This document shows, piece by piece, positions 29,123 to 39,017 of a DNA stretch of 64,000 nt. The notes beneath the pieces were generated by a model. The model had not been told where the DNA came from, did no database searches, and worked only from the letters and a program-made list of their open reading frames with translations. Every line of letters starts with the position of its first letter. The stretch's first letter is position 1. Source of the stretch: Arthrobacter sp. AQ5-05 (GTDB taxonomy: Bacteria; Actinomycetota; Actinomycetes; Actinomycetales; Micrococcaceae); assembly GCF_003287975.1 (NCBI RefSeq), contig NZ_QMKQ01000001.1, forward strand, positions 310,001-374,000, in the 5' to 3' direction. A program made the translations under genes and the position numbers.

Positions 29123-30490
29123 ATGGCGACATCGGGGGAAGTCCCGCTTCCACGCAGGGTCATTGGCACCTATGCGCTCGGTTCCATGGGCACCGGCGGG
29201 TTTTCCACGCTCCCCGGCCTGGTGCTGATCTACTACATGACCGACACCTTGGGCATCGCGGCGCTGGGCGCGGGCCTGCTGCTGGGCGTGGCCAAGATCT
29301 GGGACGTGATCATCGACCCGGTCATCGGGGTCCGCAGCGACCGCGACCTGGCCGCCACCGGTTCGCGGCACCGGTTCATGGTCGCCGGGGGAGCCTTGCT
29401 TCCGCTGTTCTTCATCCTCACCTTTGCCGTGCCGGCGGGCCTGGGCCAGCTTGCCGCGGGGCTGTGGGTGTTGGCGGCATTCACCGCCACGGCCACGGCC
29501 TTCAGCCTCTTCCAGGTCCCGTACATGGCGCTCCCGGCCGAACTGACCGCCAGCTACGACCAACGCACCCGCCTGCTGTCCCTGCGCGTGCTCGTCCTGT
29601 CCCTGGCGATCCTGCTCTTCGGCGCCGGGGGACCGGCGCTGCGCACCCTGGGCGGGGAGAACCAATGGCTCGGCTACTTCCTGATGTCCGTCGTGGCCGG
29701 AATCGTCATCGGATCCAGCCTCCTGGCCAGCGCCCGGGTCGCACCCAGGGGCGGAATCCGGACCACGGTGCAACGTACCCCGATCCGCCACGGCTACCTG
29801 CGCGGCCTGGCGGTGCTGCGGCGCAGCCAGCCGTTCCGCGCGCTGCTGCTGGCCTTCGCGCTGCAGGGCCTGGCCACCGGAGGAATGCTTGCCGGGGCGC
29901 AATACGTCGCCACCTGGGTCCTGCACGACGAGGAGGCGGTGACACTCCTGTTCATCGCCCTGATCGGCCCGGCACTGCTGTTTGCCCCGATCTGGCGGAC
30001 GGTCGCCCGGCGGATCGGCAAGGAACGCAGCTTCCTGCTCTCCAGCGTCCTGTTCGGCCTTGCCGCCATGGCCCTGGCCGGGATGCTCCTCCGGCCCGGA
30101 ACCTGGGTGTACCTGCCGGTGGCGCTCGCCGGGGCCGGCTATGCCGGGATGCAGTCGCTGCCCATGTCGATGCTGCCCGATGTCATCACCCACGATGCCC
30201 AGGAGCACGGGGAGGGCAATGCCGGGATCTTCGGCGGGGTGTGGACGGCGGGGGAAACCACCGGGATGGCCCTGGGCGCCGTGATCCTCACCGTCGTCCT
30301 GGCGGCCAGCGGATACGCCGAGTCCGTCGCTGGCCAAGCCACCACCCAGCAACCCGCGGCCATCATCGGCATCATCCTGGCCTTCAGCGTGCTCCCTGCC
30401 CTGGTCATTGCCCTGAGCCTGTGGGCGTTCCGCCGCTACCCGCTGCGCGAATCATACTTCAACCAGCCACACGGCAGCACTGCAGCGTAA
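29123..30490 (+). CDS. GPH-type MFS transporter
   Basis: A 455-aa, roughly 12-helix transporter of the glycoside-pentoside-hexuronide:cation symporter group (MFS_2). Features are YMTDTLGIAALGAG, the KIWDVIIDPVIGVRSDR loop after helix 2 and the repeat GIFGGVWTAGETTGMALG in the second half. It probably couples Na+ or H+ to uptake of a sugar, lipid or related solute. A TAGACT box (29110-29115) 7 nt upstream supports this start and a leaderless mRNA. It is followed 15 nt later by a PLP decarboxylase, suggesting substrate import for that enzyme. Confidence 0.87.
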   Translation: MATSGEVPLPRRVIGTYALGSMGTGGFSTLPGLVLIYYMTDTLGIAALGAGLLLGVAKIWDVIIDPVIGVRSDRDLAATGSRHRFMVAGGALLPLFFILTFAVPAGLGQLAAGLWVLAAFTATATAFSLFQVPYMALPAELTASYDQRTRLLSLRVLVLSLAILLFGAGGPALRTLGGENQWLGYFLMSVVAGIVIGSSLLASARVAPRGGIRTTVQRTPIRHGYLRGLAVLRRSQPFRALLLAFALQGLATGGMLAGAQYVATWVLHDEEAVTLLFIALIGPALLFAPIWRTVARRIGKERSFLLSSVLFGLAAMALAGMLLRPGTWVYLPVALAGAGYAGMQSLPMSMLPDVITHDAQEHGEGNAGIFGGVWTAGETTGMALGAVILTVVLAASGYAESVAGQATTQQPAAIIGIILAFSVLPALVIALSLWAFRRYPLRESYFNQPHGSTAA

Positions 30491-30505
30491 AGGGGGAAAC
30501 CGGAG

Positions 30506-31969
30506 ATGCCGCAAGACGCACAAGCGATCCTGGACCAACTCAAGTCCTGGCGGGCCCATGATGCACCCACCCACGGGGGACACGTCATGTCCTACGTCTA
30601 TGACTCGGGGCTGGTTGAACTCGACGCGCTCGCCGCACAAGCCATGGCCCTGGTGCAACCGGTCAACGGGCTTGACCCCACCATGTTCACCTCCGTGGCC
30701 CACATGGAACGCGACCTCATCACCTTCGCACGCGACCTGCTCGGCGGGGATCGCACCGTGGTGGGGACCGCCACCAGCGGCGGGACCGAAAGCTGCCTGC
30801 TGGCCGTGAAGACCGCCCGGGCCAACCACCGCGGCACCGCACAACCCAGGATCCTCGCCCCGGCCAGCGTCCACGCGGCCTTCCACAAGGCCGCCGAGTA
30901 CCTGGGCCTGTCCCTTGACCTGGTCCCGGTGGGCCAAGACGGCCAGGTCGACCCCGAAGCGGTGATCGCCCGGATGGGCCCCGACACCGCCCTGGTTGTC
31001 CTCTCGGCCCCGTCCTATCCGCACGGGGCCCTCGACCCGATCAAACACGTGGCCGCAGCAGCCCTGGCCCGCGGCATCGACTGCCACGTCGACGCCTGCT
31101 TCGGTGGGTGGATCCTGCCGTTCTGGGACGGGCTGCCGCCCTGGGACCTGTCGGTTCCCGGGGTCACCAGCCTGGCCGCCGATCTCCACAAATATGGATA
31201 CGCGCCCAAGGGCATCTCGGTGTTGCTGACCAAGGGTGCCGCGCGCCAGCACGGCCAATATTTCGCCACCGCCGACTGGCCGGGCTATCCGGTGGTGAAT
31301 CCCACGATGCTGGGCTCGAAGTCCGCCGCACCGCTGGCCGCGGCCTGGGCCATCACCAGGCACCTGGGCGTTGGCGGGTATGCGGCGCTCGCCGAATCCT
31401 GCAAGCGCTCCACCGCGGCATTGGCCACCTGCATCAAAAACATCGACGGACTGGAAGTGGTGGGTTCCCCGTCCGGCCCGCTGCTGGCCGTTGCCCGGGA
31501 CCCGGGTGCGGGCGTTGGTTCGGGCGTCGACCCGCACCTGTGGGCCGACAGGCTGGCCGCCTCCGGCTGGCACCTGCAGTTGCAGCCGGGCTACCGGCAG
31601 CCCGACGGCAGCTGGCTGGCTCGCACCACGCACCTGACCATCACCCCGGTCACCGAATCGGCGCTGCCCCCATTGTGTGCGGCACTGGTCAGCTGCGCCG
31701 ACGAGGTCCGCGGCGTCGCGGGCGTGGACCCGCAACAGGTTCTCGCCGCGTTGGGTCCGGTCGGGGCCGCGGGTGCGGAACCCGACGGGGCCCGGCGCGT
31801 GCTCTCCGCCATGGGCATCTCCCCGGGGGAGGGCTCCCTGCCCAAGGACATGGCACCGCTGCTGGCCCTGGTCGAGGCCCTGCCGCGAGAGGCCTCCGGG
31901 AAGCTGCTCATCGAGCTACTGGCCGGCCTCGTGGCACCGCTTGACCGGGATCAGGGCCCGAAACCCTGA
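30506..31969 (+). CDS. PLP-dependent decarboxylase, sphingosine-1-phosphate lyase-like
   Basis: A 487-aa group II PLP enzyme. The PLP lysine is Lys229 in ADLHKYGYAPKG and the ring aspartate is Asp196 in CHVDACFGGWILPF; TSGGTESCLLAVK (about 90-102) binds phosphate. VDACFGG(F/W)ILPF and the HKYGYAPKG context are characteristic of bacterial S1P lyases rather than of glutamate decarboxylases. The C-terminal 80 residues are not recognised. With the GPH transporter upstream it may form an import and C-C cleavage unit. The true substrate could be another phospho-amino-alcohol or an amino acid. Confidence 0.8.
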   Translation: MPQDAQAILDQLKSWRAHDAPTHGGHVMSYVYDSGLVELDALAAQAMALVQPVNGLDPTMFTSVAHMERDLITFARDLLGGDRTVVGTATSGGTESCLLAVKTARANHRGTAQPRILAPASVHAAFHKAAEYLGLSLDLVPVGQDGQVDPEAVIARMGPDTALVVLSAPSYPHGALDPIKHVAAAALARGIDCHVDACFGGWILPFWDGLPPWDLSVPGVTSLAADLHKYGYAPKGISVLLTKGAARQHGQYFATADWPGYPVVNPTMLGSKSAAPLAAAWAITRHLGVGGYAALAESCKRSTAALATCIKNIDGLEVVGSPSGPLLAVARDPGAGVGSGVDPHLWADRLAASGWHLQLQPGYRQPDGSWLARTTHLTITPVTESALPPLCAALVSCADEVRGVAGVDPQQVLAALGPVGAAGAEPDGARRVLSAMGISPGEGSLPKDMAPLLALVEALPREASGKLLIELLAGLVAPLDRDQGPKP

Positions 31970-32020
31970 GCCCGCAGTGACGCCGATTCGAGGCGTGAAG
32001 TCGCTCACGTTGGTTCCGCG

Positions 32021-32052
32021 CCCCGCCCGTGCATGCCTACACACGGGCGGGG
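32021..32052 (+). terminator. hairpin after the decarboxylase
   Basis: CCCCGCCCGTG (32021-32031) pairs with CACGGGCGGGG (32042-32052), an 11-bp GC stem, 52 nt after the stop. It has no T-run, so termination is likely but not certain. Confidence 0.5.
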
Positions 32053-32081
32053 TCGGGCGCTTTGGCGGTGAGGCCGGGGAA

Positions 32082-32109
32082 TTGACTAGTTCGGGGCAGG
32101 CCATATGAT
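32082..32109 (+). promoter_or_regulatory. promoter of the phosphate transporter operon
   Basis: TTGACT (32082-32087), 16-nt spacer, TATGAT (32104-32109): the best sigma-70-like promoter in the window. It predicts a start near 32116 and a leader of about 105 nt before the ATG at 32221, and it rules out the GTG at 32125 as a start. Confidence 0.75.
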
Positions 32110-32220
32110 GAATTTGCGACTTAGGTGAACAGATCCCCAACATTGGGCAAACAATGCGGGAAAAACGGAGTCACCCAGCGCGAATCGGCCCTCGCCCGTA
32201 ATCCCAAGATTGGTTTATAC

Positions 32221-33425
<1,205 letters not shown>

Positions 33426-33429
<4 letters not shown>

Positions 33430-33665
33430 CCATTCAGTGGGATGAATTCCTGATCGTCGCAGTCACCACCTGGGTCTCCGCCCTGTTCATCGTCGGGGCA
33501 TACTCCTTTGGCGTGCGCATGCTCGCAGTCGGTGAGGATGCCAAGCGTTCCGCCATGCCGGCCAAGCTCGCTGCCTACGGCTGCTTTGCCATGTGCGGCA
33601 TCGTGGTCCTCTTCGGGATCATCCTGATCGTGCCCTCGCTCAGCGAAAAGATCCTCGGCGCCTAA
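33426..33665 (+). CDS. small membrane protein coupled to PiT
   Basis: A 79-aa protein with two hydrophobic segments (about 8-28 and 47-69) separated by a short hydrophilic loop (GEDAKRSAMPAK). Its ATG overlaps the pit stop, so it is translated together with the transporter and could be an accessory subunit. I recognise no named family. Confidence 0.75.
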
Positions 33666-33692
33666 GCCACCCGCCGGCCGAACCAACGCTGC

Positions 33693-33738
33693 GCTTTGCC
33701 CGCCCGGATCCTTGGATCCGGGCGGGCAAAGCCGTTTA
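33693..33738 (+). terminator. terminator after the pit operon
   Basis: A nearly perfect 19-bp palindrome: GCTTTGCCCGCCC (33693-33705) continuing to 33711 pairs with 33714-33732, followed by CGTTT. It stands 27 nt after the small membrane protein gene. Confidence 0.82.
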
Positions 33739-33822
33739 AGACCGGGGCCGCGGCCTTCGGGCCGCGAAACCCCCGTGCCGAATACCGGCGGCGGGGCCGA
33801 AGCCATGGATAGGATGGGCTCC

Positions 33823-34386
33823 ATGACGCAATTCAGGTATTTCGTGGCGGCCTCGGCCGACGGCTACATTGCCGATGACAACGATCGACTCGACTGGCTC
33901 ATGGACTTTGACGGGTTCGAGGGGCAAGCGGAGAGCTACGCGGAATTCATGGGGCAGATCGGGGCCGTCGCCATGGGCGCCGACACCTACTCCTGGCTCC
34001 TCAACGAGGCGCTCGAGGAATGGCCCTACGAGGGGTTGCCGGTGTGGATCTTCACGCACCGGGAACTCGCCGCGTTCCCCGGGGCCGATTTGACATTCGT
34101 CCGGGGGGACGTGAATGAATGGGCCGGGGACGTGGCGCGCAGCGCCAACGGCAAGGACGTCCGGGTCCTCGGAGGCGGTTCGCTGGCCGGCCAGTTCGTG
34201 GACGAGGGGCTGCTCGACGAGCTGCTGCTCTACACCATGCCGGTGCTGCTGGGCGGCGGCCGTCCGCTGTTTGCCATCCGCGGACACACCAAGCTGGCCC
34301 CTACCTTCAGCCGTGAATATCCCGGGGGAGTGCGCGAGACCCGGTACGAGGTCATCAAGGCGCCGGGCCAGACCCGCGACTACTGA
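33823..34386 (+). CDS. RibD/DHFR-like dihydrofolate reductase family protein
   Basis: A 187-aa protein of the RibD C-terminal/DHFR-like fold. It starts FRYFVAASADGYIADDNDRLDWL and has the nucleotide-binding GGGSLAGQFVDEGLLDEL and the PVLLGGGRPLF strand. These enzymes are NADPH-dependent reductases of unknown substrate; this is not the essential FolA. A TAGGAT box (33810-33815) 7 nt before this ATG selects it over three upstream in-frame ATGs and indicates leaderless transcription. Confidence 0.88.
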   Translation: MTQFRYFVAASADGYIADDNDRLDWLMDFDGFEGQAESYAEFMGQIGAVAMGADTYSWLLNEALEEWPYEGLPVWIFTHRELAAFPGADLTFVRGDVNEWAGDVARSANGKDVRVLGGGSLAGQFVDEGLLDELLLYTMPVLLGGGRPLFAIRGHTKLAPTFSREYPGGVRETRYEVIKAPGQTRDY

Positions 34387-34416
34387 TCGACCCCCGGGCC
34401 CGGCCGCGGGCCCGCC

Positions 34417-34944
34417 TCAGCTTTCGGGGTTGTCCAGCAGCATGTTGGTGATCCGCGAGGTGCACAGGCGCCGGCCTGCCTCGTCGCTGATGACGATCTC
34501 GTGGGTGGTGAGGGTCCGGCCCAGGTGGATCGGGGTGCACACCCCGGTGACCAGGCCGGTGACCCCGGCGCGGTGGTGGGTTGCGGAAATGTCCACGCCC
34601 ACAGGCTTTTTCAGGCCCTTCCCGTGCACCGCCGCGGCAAAGGACCCCAGGGTCTCGGCCAGTGCCACCGACGCCCCTCCATGCAGGATCCCGGCCACCT
34701 GCTGGTTGCCCTCCACCGGCATCGTGGCCGCCACGCGGTCGGCCGTGATCTCCGAGAAAACGATGCCCAGCTTCTCCACCAGCGGACCCACCCCGTGGCT
34801 GGCCAGCATCGGCCACATGGCCTCGGGGACGCCGTGCGCGGCCAGCTGCCGGGCATGCGGATTGCCCGCCGATGCGCCGTTGGAGGCAAAGGTGCCAGAT
34901 GTCTCGGCGGCCCGTGCGTTGTCTTCAGTGAAATTATTGCCCAT
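34417..34944 (-). CDS. hotdog-fold acyl-CoA thioesterase
   Basis: A 175-aa PaaI/MenI-like thioesterase. The active-site segment is QVAGILHGGASVALAETLGS with the catalytic Glu/Asp position on the hotdog helix, and VGVDISATHHRAG follows. It may hydrolyse 1,4-dihydroxy-2-naphthoyl-CoA (menaquinone synthesis) or phenylacetyl-CoA-type substrates. The start MGNNFTEDN is chosen because further upstream would run into polA. It is divergent from polA with only 19 nt between the start codons. Confidence 0.85.
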   Translation of the reverse strand: MGNNFTEDNARAAETSGTFASNGASAGNPHARQLAAHGVPEAMWPMLASHGVGPLVEKLGIVFSEITADRVAATMPVEGNQQVAGILHGGASVALAETLGSFAAAVHGKGLKKPVGVDISATHHRAGVTGLVTGVCTPIHLGRTLTTHEIVISDEAGRRLCTSRITNMLLDNPES

Positions 34945-34963
34945 GCCAACTAGGCTGGCACCT

Positions 34964-37660
34964 GTGAGCGAATCAACCAAACTTGTGGCAACAGATCCCC
35001 AGCGCCTGCTCGTCATCGACGGGCACTCCATGGCCTTCCGCGCCTTCTACGCATTGCCGGCGGAAAACTTTGCAACCGACACCGGGCAGCACACGAACGC
35101 GGTCCACGGCTTCGTGTCGATGCTGCTGACGATGATCCGGCAGCAGAAGCCCACCCACGTGGCGGTGGCCTTCGACCTGGACACCCCCACGTTCCGCTCA
35201 CTGGAATACACCGAGTACAAGGCCGGGCGCAACAAGACCCCGGAAGAGTTCCACGGGCAGATCGACCTGATCCAAAAGGTCATGGAAGCCATGAACATCC
35301 CCACCATCACCATGGACGGTTTCGAGGCCGACGACATCATCGCCACCCTCGCCGCCAAGGGCGAAGCCGCGGGCCTGGACGTGCTTGTGGTCTCCGGGGA
35401 CCGCGACGCCTTCCAGCTGATCACCGAGAAGACCCTGGTGCTCTACCCCAAGAAGGGGATCTCCGACATCCCGCCGATGGACGGGGACGCTGTCGAGGCC
35501 AAGTACTTCGTGCGCCCCGAGCAGTACTCGGACCTGGCCGCACTGGTCGGCGAGACCGCCGACAACCTCCCGGGCGTGCCCGGGGTGGGACCCAAGACCG
35601 CCGCGAAGTGGATCAACCTCTACGGCGGGCTGCCCGGCATCCTGGAGAACATCGATGCCATCAAGGGCAAGGTCGGCGACTCGCTGCGCGAGAACGTGGA
35701 CAACGTGACCCGCAACCGCCGCCTGAACCACCTGTTGCGCAACCTCGAGCTGCCGGTGGGGATCGAGGCCATGGAACTGGAGCGCCCGAACCGCGAGGCA
35801 GTCGAGGAACTCTTCGACGCACTGCAGTTCAACACCCTGCGCAAGCGCCTTTTCGACCTCTTCGGCGACGAGCCGCAGGACGCCGCCGCCGAAGCGGTGA
35901 TCCCGGTCCACGAGGTGCTCGCCGACGCCGCGGCGCTCCAGGGCTGGTTCGGCGCCCACGGCGCGCAGCTGCTGGGCCTGCATGCCGCCACCGTGCCTGC
36001 TTCCGGCGGCACCGACGTGGTTGGCGTGGCCTTCGCCTCCAACGACGCCACCGCCTTCGTCTCGTTGGCGGACATCGACGCGGACACCAAGCAGGCGCTG
36101 GCCAAGGTGCTTTCCTCGACGAGCTACGCCAAGGCCGTCCACGACTTCAAGGGCACCTACAAGCTGCTGCTGGAGCACGGGCTGGAGCTGGCCGGGGTCG
36201 TCGATGACACCATGATCACCGCGTACCTGATCCAGCCGGATCGCCGCAGCCACGAGTTGCCCGACATCGCGCAGCAGCACCTGCGCATCGGGCTGGAAGA
36301 AGCCAAGGCCCCGGCCGACGGTCAGCTGGCCTTCGACCTCGAGGGCCCGGACCACGCCACCCCGGCGGTGCGTGCCGCCCACGTGGTGCGCCAGCTGTCC
36401 CAGCACCTGGCCGGGATGCTCGTGGAGCGCGGGGGAGAGACCCTGCTCAAGGAACTGGAAATGCCGCTCTCGCTGGTGCTGGCGCACATGGAGATGGCCG
36501 GCATCGCCATCGACACCGCGAAGCTCGACGAGCTCTACGACGGTTTCACCGCCAGCATCAACCAGGCCACCGACCGGGCCTACGAGGCCATCGGCCACGA
36601 GGTCAACCTCTCCAGCCCCAAGCAGCTGCAGGTGGTCCTCTTCGAGGAACTCGACCTGCCGCGGACCAAGAAGATCAAGACCGGTTTCACCACCGACGCC
36701 GAGTCGCTGCAGGACCTGCTGGAGAACACCGGGCACCCGTTCCTGAAGGCGCTGATGGCGCACCGGGACGCGAACAAGCTGCGCCAGACTGTCGAGGGCC
36801 TGCGCAAGGCAGTGGCCCCCGAGGGCCGCATCCACACCACCTACGCGCAGACCGTCGCGGCGACCGGACGGTTGTCCTCGCTGAACCCGAACCTGCAGAA
36901 CATCCCGGTGCGCTCCGAGGCCGGCCGGCGCATCCGCGAGGTCTTCGTCGTCGGCGAGGGCTACGAGACGCTGCTGACCGCTGACTACTCGCAGATCGAG
37001 ATGCGCGTCATGGCGCACCTCTCCGAGGACGAGGGCCTGATCCAGGCCTACAAGGACGGCGAGGACCTGCACCGATTTGTCGGCTCGCACGTGTTCAATG
37101 TCGAGCCCGAGGACGTCACCAACGAGATGCGCTCCAAGGTCAAGGCCATGAGCTACGGCCTGGCCTACGGGCTGAGCTCCTTCGGGCTGTCCAAGCAGCT
37201 GCGGATCTCCGTCGACGAGGCCCGCACGCTGATGAAGGACTACTTCTCCCGCTTCGGCGCGGTCCGCGACTACCTGCGCAAGCTGGTCGACGATGCCCGC
37301 CGGGACGGCTACACCGAGACCATCTTCGGCCGCCGCCGCTACCTGCCGGAGCTGGCCAGCGACAACCGCCAGCTGCGCGACATCGCCGAACGTGCCGCGC
37401 TGAACGCCCCGATCCAGGGCTCGGCCGCCGACATCATCAAACGCGCGATGCTCGGGGTCGAGGAAGGCCTGGCCACCGCCGGCCTGAAGTCGCGCATGCT
37501 GCTGCAGGTCCATGACGAATTGGTCCTCGAGGTCGCCGCGGGCGAACTGGCCGCCGTCGAGGCGCTGGTGCGCGAGAAGATGGGCGCGGCCGCGGACCTG
37601 TTGGTACCGCTTGACGTGCATGTGGGCATCGGAGCATCCTGGCAGGACGCCGGACACTGA
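34964..37660 (+). CDS. polA: DNA polymerase I
   Basis: An 898-aa Pol I for Okazaki fragment processing and excision repair. The 5' nuclease (about 1-300) has VIDGHSMAFRAFYAL, EADDIIATLA, VVSGDRDAFQL and GVPGVGPKTAAKW. The middle domain is 3'-5' exonuclease-like but lacks the catalytic DxE motif, so proofreading is probably absent, as known for other actinobacterial Pol I. The polymerase domain has motif A DYSQIEMRVMAHLS, motif B KAMSYGLAYG and motif C QVHDELVLEV. The GTG is preceded by TAGGCT (34951-34956) at 7 nt, a leaderless arrangement. Confidence 0.97.
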   Translation: MSESTKLVATDPQRLLVIDGHSMAFRAFYALPAENFATDTGQHTNAVHGFVSMLLTMIRQQKPTHVAVAFDLDTPTFRSLEYTEYKAGRNKTPEEFHGQIDLIQKVMEAMNIPTITMDGFEADDIIATLAAKGEAAGLDVLVVSGDRDAFQLITEKTLVLYPKKGISDIPPMDGDAVEAKYFVRPEQYSDLAALVGETADNLPGVPGVGPKTAAKWINLYGGLPGILENIDAIKGKVGDSLRENVDNVTRNRRLNHLLRNLELPVGIEAMELERPNREAVEELFDALQFNTLRKRLFDLFGDEPQDAAAEAVIPVHEVLADAAALQGWFGAHGAQLLGLHAATVPASGGTDVVGVAFASNDATAFVSLADIDADTKQALAKVLSSTSYAKAVHDFKGTYKLLLEHGLELAGVVDDTMITAYLIQPDRRSHELPDIAQQHLRIGLEEAKAPADGQLAFDLEGPDHATPAVRAAHVVRQLSQHLAGMLVERGGETLLKELEMPLSLVLAHMEMAGIAIDTAKLDELYDGFTASINQATDRAYEAIGHEVNLSSPKQLQVVLFEELDLPRTKKIKTGFTTDAESLQDLLENTGHPFLKALMAHRDANKLRQTVEGLRKAVAPEGRIHTTYAQTVAATGRLSSLNPNLQNIPVRSEAGRRIREVFVVGEGYETLLTADYSQIEMRVMAHLSEDEGLIQAYKDGEDLHRFVGSHVFNVEPEDVTNEMRSKVKAMSYGLAYGLSSFGLSKQLRISVDEARTLMKDYFSRFGAVRDYLRKLVDDARRDGYTETIFGRRRYLPELASDNRQLRDIAERAALNAPIQGSAADIIKRAMLGVEEGLATAGLKSRMLLQVHDELVLEVAAGELAAVEALVREKMGAAADLLVPLDVHVGIGASWQDAGH

Positions 37661-38958
37661 TGTTTGGCGGGCACCTGCGCATCGGAAACGTCGCGGTGGA
37701 ACGCAGCGCCGACACCGGCACCGCGTCCCCGGGGTATGCCGCCTGGGTGAACGGGGTGTGGGAGGGCTTCTACCACTACAAGCCCGCCACCGCCGAACAG
37801 CTCGAACAGATGCTGCAATCCCACCGGGTGGACGAGCGGGTGCTCACCGCGGTCTGGGACGATTCGCGCCCCCGGGACCTGGTGGACCCGCTGGTGCCGG
37901 TGGCCACCTATGGTTCGTTCGCCAAGACGTTGAACCTCGGGGCCGCCGTGGTGCCGGCCCACCTGGTCACCGCGGTCACGGTGCGGCCCACGCACCGGCG
38001 CCGCGGCATCCTGCGCGAGCTGATGTCCGCGGACCTGTCCCGCGCCAAGGACGCCGGGTACCCGGTGGCCGCGCTGACTGCCTCCGAGGCGACCATCTAC
38101 GGGCGCTTCGGCTTCGGCCGGGTGACCGAGACCCAGACACTTCACCTGGATGTGCGCGGGGACGTGCGCTTCCACGCCCCGGCGACCGGGTCCATGGTGC
38201 AGCTTGCACCGGGAAAGCTGGCACCGATTGCCAATGGGGTCTTCGAGCGTTTCCATGCCACCCGCCGCGGTTCGGTGGGACGGCAGGACGCCTACCTGCG
38301 CCACGCCACCGGGGCCTGGGGCGAGGAAGGCCCGGAACCGGAACCCAAGCTTCGCGCCGCGGTGTACCTGGACGGGTCCGGGGACATCCAGGGGTACGTG
38401 ACCTATGTCTTCGGCGGCTGGGACCCCAAGCCGATCACGCTCAAGGTCCGCGACCTGGTCGCGGCCACCGAGGTGGCCAGGCGGGAGATCTTCCGCTTCC
38501 TGGCCAGCTTCGACCTCATCGAGTCGGTTTCCTGCCCCTTTGCCGCGGCAAACGACCCGCTGCCCTGGGCCTTGGAAGACCCGGCCCGCGTGCGTTTCAG
38601 CGAGCGCGAGCACGGGCTGTGGGTGCGGGTGCTGGATGTGCCCGCGGCCTTCGAGGCCCGGGAATACCGCGGCACCGGCTCCTTCACGCTTGCGGTCACC
38701 GACCCGCTGGGTCTGGCCGACGGGCGCTACGACCTTGAAATCCGGGACGGCCGGGCCATCGTGTCGAGACTTGCCGGGTCCTGCCCGGCGGACGCCACCT
38801 GCGACGTCGTTGCCCTGGCCCCGCTGCTGCTTGGCTCCTGCGACACCGCCGGGCTCATCGCCGCCGGACTGCTGGAACCGTCCTCGCACACCAGCGTGGC
38901 GGCGCTGGCCGCGCTGCTGGATCTGCCCGGCGTGCCCCATGCCATCAACGGGTTCTAG
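37660..38958 (+). CDS. Eis-type GNAT N-acetyltransferase (copy 1)
   Basis: A 432-aa protein of the Eis (enhanced intracellular survival) family: N-terminal GNAT domain with VTAVTVRPTHRRRGILRELM (acetyl-CoA loop), a second GNAT-like domain, and a C-terminal SCP2-like domain. ASEATIYGRFGFGR contains the Tyr that acts as general acid in Eis. The chain ends in Phe (NGF), matching the C-terminal Phe carboxylate that acts as base in mycobacterial Eis. These enzymes acetylate aminoglycosides or lysines. The ATG overlaps the polA stop by 1 nt. Confidence 0.88.
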   Translation: MFGGHLRIGNVAVERSADTGTASPGYAAWVNGVWEGFYHYKPATAEQLEQMLQSHRVDERVLTAVWDDSRPRDLVDPLVPVATYGSFAKTLNLGAAVVPAHLVTAVTVRPTHRRRGILRELMSADLSRAKDAGYPVAALTASEATIYGRFGFGRVTETQTLHLDVRGDVRFHAPATGSMVQLAPGKLAPIANGVFERFHATRRGSVGRQDAYLRHATGAWGEEGPEPEPKLRAAVYLDGSGDIQGYVTYVFGGWDPKPITLKVRDLVAATEVARREIFRFLASFDLIESVSCPFAAANDPLPWALEDPARVRFSEREHGLWVRVLDVPAAFEAREYRGTGSFTLAVTDPLGLADGRYDLEIRDGRAIVSRLAGSCPADATCDVVALAPLLLGSCDTAGLIAAGLLEPSSHTSVAALAALLDLPGVPHAINGF

Positions 38959-39017
38959 GCCCCGTTCCGGCACCCCCGCCACCCACCCGACCCCCATTCA
39001 GAGAGCACCCCACGACC

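Noticed and set aside
32125-32220. Upstream GTG start of the PiT transporter
   Set aside because: It lies only about 10 nt after the predicted transcription start and adds residues with no PiT resemblance.
34115-34963. In-frame extension of polA over 283 codons
   Set aside because: It runs across the DHFR-like gene end and antisense to the thioesterase, and has no Pol I resemblance; the GTG at 34964 has a proper upstream box.
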